Assembly (NCBI RefSeq): GCF_000151665.1
Contig: NW_013171868.1
Location: forward strand, 131,501-195,500
Direction: 5' to 3'
DNA: 64,000 nt
DNA from: Blastocystis hominis
Taxonomy: Eukaryota; Sar; Bigyra; Opalinata; Blastocystidae
Shown: piece by piece, positions 56,456 through 64,000 of the stretch
How the letters are laid out: each line of letters begins with the position of its first letter
Position numbering within the stretch: position 1 is the stretch's first letter
Made by a program: the position numbers and the translations under genes
Notes under the pieces: model-generated
Seen by the model: only the letters and a program-made list of their open reading frames with translations
Told to the model about the DNA's origin: nothing
The model's database searches: none

Positions 56456-59241
56456 CTAGTTGTCTAACTGATTCGCTCCATAGAGAATTTTCGTTTGACA
56501 AAACAATCGCAGCGGATGACTCACCACTTCAAACATGTAATCAGGCTTGAAGCTGTAAGAGAACTGCTTTCGGAACTGCGTAATCGGCGGCAGGTCACAC
56601 GCCTGCGCGCCAGTCTGCTTAGAATCGTGCGGCACACTTCGCTTCCTCGCACAGCGAAGCATCGCTTCGTAGTACAGCGAATGGTTCGCAGCGATCTCGA
56701 GTGCTGTAAGATGGAAACTGCGATACAGCACTTCTTTCGGGGGAGACAAAAAGAATTCCTGGCAACGGAACCACAGCGGTCCGTAATTCGGTTCGAAAAA
56801 GGACGCTCGTTTAATCAAAAACGTAATTGCAGGAACGGATCGGAGGATTGTGATAAGATGGACGGGGTCGAGATTGTTCTTCATCACGAGGAACAGATCC
56901 GACGACAGAATGTACAGACGGATCGCCTAGACTTGATCGGGGCGCCCCGCTCCCACCTCAATGAAGCTATCGCCATACTGCGGCGTGAAAAACACCGCGT
57001 AGTTGAGACACTTGGACGCATTGAGCAGATGGAAATGCGACGATGTGGGGTTCATATAGATCCGCGCGCCCTCGCACCACACCTCGCCCGACTTCGCCAC
57101 GTGTTTCAGCGCGTTGTGGAATACCGCCATCGCGGCATCCGGGCCGAACATCCTACGCCTCACGCCCCTCCTGTACACGCACTGATGCACGATGTGGATG
57201 TAGCTGGACCACAAGCGGCCCGCGCCGATGTGCTTCTTCAGCGCGTTGATGTTCAGGCGCAGCGCCTCCGAGTACTGCTCCTTCAGCACGAGCTGCTGGA
57301 TCCGCTCGAGAAGCAGCTTCCACTCTGAAGGGAAGAGCGTGATGCCGTAGTTGAGCAGTCCGATGCTGGTGGGGAGATGCAGCGCGCAGTACTCGAGCTT
57401 GCTGTACTCCAGAATCACGGCGTGGCGCGACTTGACGGGGGAGAGACGGAAGGCGCGCTGGAGAAGCTTGCGGCCGAGCTGGCGGTAGCCGAGGAGGCAG
57501 GTGTAGCGGCCGATGGTCATGTACATTTTCCAGAGAAGATTGGGCGGGCAGGTCTGCACGCAGAAGGCCATGTTGCGGTTGACGCGGTGGGAGATGTAGA
57601 GCTCCGCTTCGACGAGCTCTTTCAGACGCGTGGGCTGGGAGTGAGAGAGAAGAGAGGGAAGCAAACGTTGTCGAAGGTGAACTGGCGGAGGAACATGCAG
57701 GTTCGGTACCAGTACTCGACGCGGAGAAGGAAAACCTTCCAGAGAATATCGACGGTGAGGCTGTCGCGCGCGAGCTGCGCGTTTTTCTCCATGGACTCCA
57801 CGGAGATGAGCTCCATCATGGACTCCTTGTTCCACTGCAGCTGGCGAAGATGCTCGGTGAGGTTGAAGCAGAAAAACCAGAGCGGACCGTACTTGGGGAA
57901 GAGCACCAGCGCGTTGTCGATCATCTGCATGAGCGTCTTCATCGATCCGCTCCGCTGCTCGCCTAGCATCATCTCCAGATAGAGATTCCCCGTGAAATAC
58001 TTCGAGGTCGTCGAGATGTTCTGGCTGAACTCGAACGCCATCTTCTCGTATCCCAGCTTCGCGAGAATCCCGATCCCTTCCACCAGGATCTTCATCGACT
58101 TCTGCGTGTCCATGAACTGCAGCTCGTTGATTATGATGATCACGTTCTCCACGCTTCGCAGCCGCTCCTCCACGCGCAGCCGCTTCTGCAGGAGCAGCTC
58201 GTTGTTCGGGTGTTGCGTGCTCGCGGTCTCCAGCACCACGCGCGCGTTCGAGTACTCCCCGCACTCCATCTCCAGCCGGCAGAACTCCAGCCACACCTGC
58301 ACGTTCCGCGCGTACTTCACCACCAGCTCCACGAAGATCGTCCGCGCCCGCGTGATGCGGCACGACTTCTTCTCCTGGATGCCCCGGTCGATCAGCCGCT
58401 TGATCGCCACCGGGTCGCCCGGGTCTTCCAGCAGCGGCGCGTTCGCCAGCTGCGCCTTCTTCGACTCCTCCAGCGCGTTCCAGATCGACCGGTACACCGG
58501 CAGCGACCACAGCGGCGAGAGATGCACCGGCGGGGAGATCGTGCTGGTCCCCGCGGGAGCGAGGCCTCCTGCGCGCGGCAGGGCGGACCGACCCGTCTGA
58601 AAGCCAGGGAGCGGGTCCACGGCGCGCGCGTGGAGCTTGGGAGCGTAGACCCCGGTGGAGGAGTTGAAGGAGCTCATCCCGTCGACGTCCATGCGGTCCA
58701 GATAGAGGCTGTCGCTGAGCCCGAAGACGCCGCGCGAGGACGCAGAGGAGTCGAAGGGCTGCGCGGGAACGTTGACCCAGAAGTTGTCGGTCGGGGGCGA
58801 CCAGGAGTCTCGGTACGGGTCTTGATAGGCATCTCCGTAGCCGCGAGACATGTGGGAGAGGTCGGAGAAGTCGTAGAGGGAGGGGTTGGTGTAGCTCTCT
58901 TCGGGGGAGAGATGCAGAGGAAGCGGACGATCCGAGGGATACACGGGACCCGAGTAGCCGAGCGACGGGGACGGCTCGTACAGAGACGGGTAAAACTCGG
59001 TGCTGCCGCAGGCAGGGAGGGAGGGGTCGCGCCAGTCTTGCTGGGGATAGGGATTGGAGGAGTAGGGGGACTCCCAACGATGGTGGTCATCCATGGGGTA
59101 GTACATGTCGCTGTTCACGGAACAATTGTCGCGTGACTGGTGGGAAGAAGGGTACGCCGGAGTGCCGTCATCCACTAAGCTCGACGCAAAGAAAAAAAGA
59201 ATACTTGGTAAACCGTATGGACTTCTCATTCCGGGTGCCAT
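56456..59241 (-). CDS. HAT/TPR-type repeat protein, probably RNA processing
   Basis: At least two introns (32 and 30 nt) give about 900 residues. The first 270 are disordered and rich in Ser/Pro/Tyr/Asp. The rest is a superhelix of HAT-like repeats: SLPVYRSIWNALEESKKAQ, ITRARTIFVELVVKYARNVQVWLEFCRLEMECGEYSNARVVLE, FPKYGPLWFFCFNL, LWKMYMTIGRYTCLLG and EPNYGPLWFRCQEF. The aromatic spacing (W..y...e.....g....aR.iferal) is typical of HAT repeats in RNA-processing factors such as Crn, Clf1, Utp6 and CstF77. No specific family was fixed. Near the start a further 39-nt intron (removing GLPSILFFF...) is likely. Confidence 0.65.
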
Positions 59242-59952
59242 GGTAGCTCTAGGAGTGATTATGCAAGCCGAACCATACGGGTTATACCACCTAGAATGAG
59301 TTTCCAGTGGTAACCCTTTGTCCCTCTGTCTTCCTCTCGATCTAGCGAATTATCGATAGAAAGCAGCTTCTTACCCATCAATACGTTGATTCGAAGGCCC
59401 CTTTGAGAAGTTTTTGTAGCCGTGACTTCGATTTTGACCACGAGTCTACCCATGAGCGAGGACACCGTAAAAGTGCTCTACATTCTGCATAGGCAAACGG
59501 TTCATAGCAAATTGAGAAACCAAGCAGGTGTTCGGAATTTAGAAAAGAAGGGTGCAAACTTCACTGACGGATACTCCACAGTAGCTTACTGCAAAAATTA
59601 AAAAGAATAAAGAGTTAAAGCTCTTTATTCGAAATAATACTAAAGACTGTGTCTTGCAGAAGTACCCGTAAAAATGATAAAGGAATCACGGATATGAGGT
59701 AGAAATTTGGTATTTTATCTGATTTTCTAATTATTGGTTTAAAGAGAGCATAGAGCAATCAGCAAAGAAAGGTGCATGTCCCTCGATTCGTTTGTTTTTT
59801 GCATCTATGGGTAGGACATACTCAATTTAGGTAAGAAAGAGGCTTAGCAGCGATGAATGAGTAAATAACGGTTATTTCCAGAAATCGGCCGAAAAGATGA
59901 CTCTGGTATTATCATTCAGGTCCATAAAAAGTTCGCTATTGACTTAGAAGAA
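59242..59952. other. Spacer upstream of AsnRS, no assigned gene
   Basis: About 0.7 kb. A 49-codon plus-strand ORF (59450-59599) and a 68-codon minus-strand ORF (59259-59465) are unsupported. The AsnRS frame is open upstream of its assigned ATG back to an AG near 59881, so a 5' exon could lie here. Confidence 0.45.
59605..59630. repeat. Inverted repeat (10-bp stem, 6-nt loop)
   Basis: GAATAAAGAG, loop TTAAAG, CTCTTTATTC: a perfect 10-bp stem in the AT-rich spacer before the AsnRS gene. Confidence 0.8.
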
Positions 59953-61727
59953 ATGTCCACTGAAGTCGAAATATCTGAAAACGCTGAAGAAATTACTTTC
60001 CCTACTGCTCATCCTGAAGTGAGCACTCTTCTTGAGAAACCTGCTGATGTCTGGCAGAGAAGAAGAGTCCTCATCAGAGATATTCTTTGTGCTGGTTCGC
60101 TTTTTCGCTTTCTCTGAGAGTTAGAGGATCACGGTCTGGCATACGTTGGTAAGAGTATCACTATTGGAGGATGGACTCGTACGATTCGTAAGCAGGTAGT
60201 GTAGGGAAAATGCGTTAATAAAAGGGTGGAGGCAAGTTCGCTTTTGTTGTGCTGAATGATGGATCTTGCTTCGAGAGCATGCAGTGCGTCTGTTGGGGTG
60301 TCCTGCTTACCTTATGAATAGTGGACAGCGAGAGAGTTCCCAATTACGAGGAGGTTCTCAAGGCTGGAAACGTGGGCGTGTGCCTCCAGATCAAGGGAGT
60401 GCTGGTGAAGAGTCCTGCCAAGGGTCAGTTCGTGGAACTTCATGCCACCGAAGTGGTGGTTCTGGGTTCTTGCGACGCGAAAACGTTCCCTCTGGCCAAG
60501 AAGCGACATACTCTGGAGCATCTCCGTGACATTGCTCATCTGCGTTCTCGTTCGAACACTGTGCGCATACCTGCCCAACTTGACAATAGATCGCCGCTGT
60601 GGCGCGTGTCCGCAACAGCTGCGCGTTCGCCACGCACCTGTTCTTCCAGCAGCGTGGATTCAAGTACATCCACACCCCTATCATTACCGGAGCGGATTGC
60701 GAAGGTGCCGGTGAGATGTTCACGGTCACGACGATGCTGGACGAGAACATCGTGCGATGCACTGCCCCCAACTGACGAATAGAAGGACATTCCGCAGACG
60801 AAGGAGGGCAAGATCGATTACTCCAAGGACTTCTTCGGAAAGCACGTGAAGATGACCGTGTCCGGCCAGCTGAACGTGGAGACGTACTGCTGTGCGCTGT
60901 GCGACGTGTACACCTTCGGTCCGACCTTCCGCGCGGAGAACTCGCACTCCGTTCGCCACCTCGCGGAGTTCTGGATGATTGAACCGGAAATGGCGTAGCC
61001 GCGGAGCAGGGAAGTGAGGCGTAGCTTCTGCGATCTGAAGATGGACATGGCCGTGGCGGAGGACTACGTGAAGTTCTGCACGGCGTACGTGATGGAGCAC
61101 AACAAGGACGATTTGGAGTTTTTCGAGAAGCAGATCGAGCCTGTGTGTGTTGGAGAGGCGTGTGAGGCGTAGGGTCTGCATGACCGTCTGCGCAACGTGC
61201 TGGAGCATCCCTTCGTGCATCTCCCCTACACGAAGGCCATCGAGATCCTGCAGGAGGCGGCCAAGACGGTGAAGTTCGAGGTGCAGCCGTACTGGGGTCT
61301 GGACCTGGGCTCGGAGCACGAGCGTTATCTGACGGAGCAGGTGTACAAGTGCCCGGTGATCATGACGGACTATCCCAAGGAGATCAAGGCGTTCTACATG
61401 AAGGTGAACGAGGACGGAAAGACGGTGCGCGCGATGGACGTGCTGGTGCCGAAGATCGGAGAGCTGATCGGAGGATCGCAGCGAGAAGAGAATCTGGACG
61501 TGCTGGAGAAGAGGTGAGCGCGAAGGAGGGGAATGAGCGGTAGAATCGAGGAGCTGGGAATGGCCAAGGAGGGATTGGAGTGGTATTTGGATCTCCGCCG
61601 CTATGGATCGGTGCCTCACAGCGGATTTGGACTCGGCTTCGAGCGTCTGGTGATGTTCGTGACGGGAATGGAGAACATTCGCGATGTGATTCCCTTCCCT
61701 CGCTGGCCGAAGAACGCGGACTATTAA
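59953..61727 (+). CDS. Asparaginyl-tRNA synthetase, cytosolic type
   Basis: Eight introns (29-31 nt) give about 511 residues. The anticodon-binding OB domain shows [30 protein letters not shown] and [17 protein letters not shown]. The class II catalytic core has [27 protein letters not shown] (motif 1 region), [27 protein letters not shown] (motif 2) and [27 protein letters not shown] (motif 3). The insertions and the [10 protein letters not shown] block fit AsnRS rather than AspRS. The intron before DSERVPN uses the donor GTTGGGG. TGTTTGTT occurs at 61760, 32 nt after the TAA. The reading frame is also open a short way upstream of the chosen ATG. Confidence 0.93.
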
Positions 61728-61759
61728 GAGTGGACTAGTAACTTCCTTCCTGGTTGGAT

Positions 61760-61767
61760 TGTTTGTT
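61760..61767 (+). terminator. TGTTTGTT polyadenylation-associated motif after AsnRS
   Basis: Exact motif, 32 nt after the AsnRS stop codon in the spacer between two convergent genes. Confidence 0.6.
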
Positions 61768-61860
61768 GCATTCAGCTGGGGTTTAGAACACACAAGGTCA
61801 AAGATCACAATTAGCATACTATCAATCAATACTCCTAACCATCCCTTTATCATCCTTCCC

Positions 61861-63813
61861 TTATTCCATCAATGTTCGGAATTGCTTGTCGATGTCTTCA
61901 TACAGCTCGTCGAACTTCGCCTTCATTTCCTCCACCGCCAATTTCGGGTGATAGAACTTCATGGAGGTGATTCTGTAGATCAGATCGGTCATCGAGGCCT
62001 TGATGTGGGCCCACGTCACCTTGGCATCCACGGGGGAATCGCGGATGGCCTTCATGCAGCAGTCGTAGAAATGGGTGATGATCCGGAGCATTCCCACCGA
62101 TTTGTGGAGAGGGGAGGTGAAGTCGTACTCGGAGTAGGCGTTCTGCTGGAGGAAGTCTTCGCGGATGATCTTCGCGACCTCCATGATCACTTTCTGGTCC
62201 TCCGAGAGAGACTCCTTTCCCACCAGCTGCACGATTTCCTGCAGATTGTCCTCTTCCTGCAGGATTTGGCGCACGCGGTTGCGCATCGCGATGAACTCGG
62301 GGTCCATTTCCGCGAAGAACGGCTCCAGCACGCGGTCGTACTTGCTGTAGCTCACCAGCCAGTTGATGGCTGGGAAGTGTTTTCGCTGGGCGAGCTTCTT
62401 CTCCAGTCCCCAGAACACCTGCACGATCGACAGCGTCGCCGTCGTCACGGGATCGGAGAAGTCGCCTCCGGGCGGGGACACTGCGCCCACCACCGTCACG
62501 GAGCCCTCGCGCGCCGGGGATCCGATCAGCCGCGCGCGGCCGGCTCGCTCGTAGAACGCGGCCAGACGGGCCGACAGGTACGCGGGGTAGCCGCTGTCCG
62601 CGGGCATCTCGCCCAGACGGCCCGAAATCTCTCGCAGCGCCTCCGCCCAGCGCGACGACGAGTCCGCCATCATCGCCACGTTCATTCCCATGTCGCGGAA
62701 GTACTCCGCGATCGTGATTCCCGTGTAGATCGACGCCTCGCGCGCCGCCACCGGCATGTTCGACGTGTTCGCCACCAGACACGTTCGGTTCATGATGCCG
62801 ATCTCCTTCCCGTTCAGCTCCGTCTTCAGCTCGGGGAACTCGTACAGCACCTCCGCCATCTCGTTTCCGCGCTCGCCGCACCCCACGTACACGATGCAGT
62901 TCGTGTTCGCGTACTTCGACAGCGCCTGCGAGATCACCGTCTTCCCGCACCCGAACGCGCCGGGGATGCAGCACGTGCCGCCCAGCACCGACGGGAACAG
63001 CGTGTCGATGATGCGCTGGCCCGTGATCAGCGGGTGGTTCCCGGGAAGCTTCTCGATCACCGGACGCGAGCTGCGCACCGGCCACAGGTGGGACATCGTC
63101 AGCTTGCTCACCACGCCCGTCGTCTCGTCGCGCACCTCAAGCAGCGTGTCGTTCAGAGTCAATTCTTCTTTGCCGTCCGTCTCACCACCATACACCTTCA
63201 CCACTGTTCCCTTCAGATTCGGAGGACACATGATGCTGTGCTCCGGAATCAGCTCGTTCTCGTACACCACACCGAAAATATCACCGCCCGAGATGATATC
63301 GCCTTCCTTGAAATGCAGAGGGGTGTATAACCACTTCCGGTCTCTGTGCATTAATCAACAATCCAAAAATAGAATTACCGATTCAGCGCTGGAACATCCG
63401 CTCCACGAGGAATGAAGGGAGAGTGTGATTGGTTGTAAATAACCTCCAAAGGTCGTTGAATACCATCAAAAATGTTTGACATGATACCAGGACCCAATTC
63501 CACAGAAAGAGGAGTGTTTGTACGAAGTACAGGATCACCCACCGTTAGACCCGCTATTTGTCAATATTTATCTGTTTCAATACCAGTCTCTTCGTAACAT
63601 TGAATTGAAGCAGTGTCGCCTTCAAGTTTAATAATCTCACCCACCAAACGGTCGTATCCCACTCTCACCAGTTCATACATACTTGTTCCAGACATATGGT
63701 CAGCTACAACCACTAAATCCTTACTTCCCTTCAACTAAACACTTACAAGGTCCGGAAACCTTCAGAACATATCCATACATGCTCTCTTTGTCCTCGTCTT
63801 GATAGGAAGGCAT
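61861..63813 (-). CDS. V-type H+-ATPase catalytic subunit A
   Basis: Introns of 34, 30 and 35 nt give 617 residues, the normal size. The order is [57 protein letters not shown], the non-homologous insert ([23 protein letters not shown]), P-loop [17 protein letters not shown], Walker B region [20 protein letters not shown] and [16 protein letters not shown]. It hydrolyses ATP in the V1 sector to drive proton pumping into endomembrane compartments. The core exon is intron-free and GC-rich, suggesting high expression. It is convergent with the AsnRS gene (133 nt). Confidence 0.97.
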
Positions 63814-63855
63814 TTCTGACTTTCAATAGCGCTATAATACCCGAATTTGGATAAT

Positions 63856-64000
63856 ATGAATCGAGAAACGTGGAAATGTAGTTTCATTACTTTGATTGTT
63901 TGCCTTTCTTTTCTCTATATCTCCTTTGATATCAACAAAACAATTCATTCATTCTTTTCACAAGTACCCTAATCGCAGCAGAATCACCTTTTACTTGTGA
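63856..64000 (+). CDS. Possible type II membrane protein, 5' end only
   Basis: The ATG at 63856 opens MNRETWKCSFITLIVCLSFL, a short basic end and a signal-anchor helix (FITLIVCLSFLYISFDI), then KTIHSFFSQ and a GTACCC donor-like site. The rest is beyond the window. It is divergent from the V-ATPase A gene with only 42 nt between start codons. The layout is that of Golgi type II enzymes such as glycosyltransferases, but nothing more can be said. Confidence 0.4.

Noticed and set aside
59450-59599. 49-codon plus-strand ORF before AsnRS
   Set aside because: No family signal, and overlapping candidate minus-strand readings are equally weak.
61898-63330. Long alternate-frame ORFs over the V-ATPase A gene
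   Set aside because: They are shadows of a GC-rich housekeeping gene whose correct frame is unambiguous.
1-64000. tRNA, rRNA or snRNA genes
   Set aside because: No convincing cloverleaf, box A/B pair or rRNA-like sequence was noticed by eye; a covariance-model scan would be needed to exclude them.

Overview
The window is nuclear DNA of a small-genome protist, most probably Blastocystis or a close stramenopile relative. Three signs support this. Nearly every gene is cut by very short introns (mostly 26-36 nt, GT..AG), and removing them restores known protein families in frame. Genes are packed with intergenic gaps of about 20-150 nt. A TGTTTGTT-like motif follows many stop codons, matching the polyadenylation-linked motif known from Blastocystis. 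In one gene (TM9SF-like, 32322..34406) the stop codon seems to be completed by the poly(A) tail, as described for that genus. The organism name is an inference.

Layout. 1-12.6 kb: V-ATPase subunit a (5' end only), an EH-domain endocytic adaptor, a small coiled-coil gene, a Cgi121/TPRKB-type KEOPS subunit, a PLAT-PP2C phosphatase fusion, an RRP12-like ribosome-biogenesis HEAT protein and an EXD2-like 3'-5' exonuclease that runs into an assembly gap (12565-12800). 12.8-25.2 kb: an AT-rich island whose only gene is a giant MORN/transmembrane/BspA-like LRR protein on the minus strand. It is built from 11 tandem exon+intron units of exactly 440 bp plus divergent flanking exons, and is predicted at 2546 residues. 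25.2-31.4 kb: a kinesin-like protein with a broken P-loop and, convergent to it, a PH/coiled-coil protein with 15 NPF motifs.

31.7-64 kb is a dense housekeeping region. Trafficking: TM9SF, AP sigma, SLC35A-type nucleotide-sugar transporter, TEX264-like. Signalling: PP2A scaffold A, MOB1. Chromatin and division: ARP6, MAD1, a possible CENP-K-like protein. RNA and translation: SmD1, bS6m, AsnRS, a HAT-repeat protein. Repair, folding and metabolism: RAD52, Maf-like, pantothenate kinase, ER cyclophilin, RPN10. Organelle: twin-CX9C and MIC13/Mic12-like proteins. The V-ATPase catalytic A subunit closes the window.

Functional links: an EH-domain protein and an NPF-repeat protein, which are classic binding partners, lie in the same window. 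Two V-ATPase subunits flank it. Genes are mostly divergent or convergent pairs sharing short spacers, and two convergent pairs share a palindromic TGTTTGT..ACAAACA termination motif. The most notable points are the exon-intron tandem array, a U12-like AT-AC intron in the nucleotide-sugar transporter, the poly(A)-made stop codon, the degenerate kinesin and the PLAT-phosphatase fusion. Gene models were checked by hand: for those with a full exon model the summed exon length is a multiple of three.
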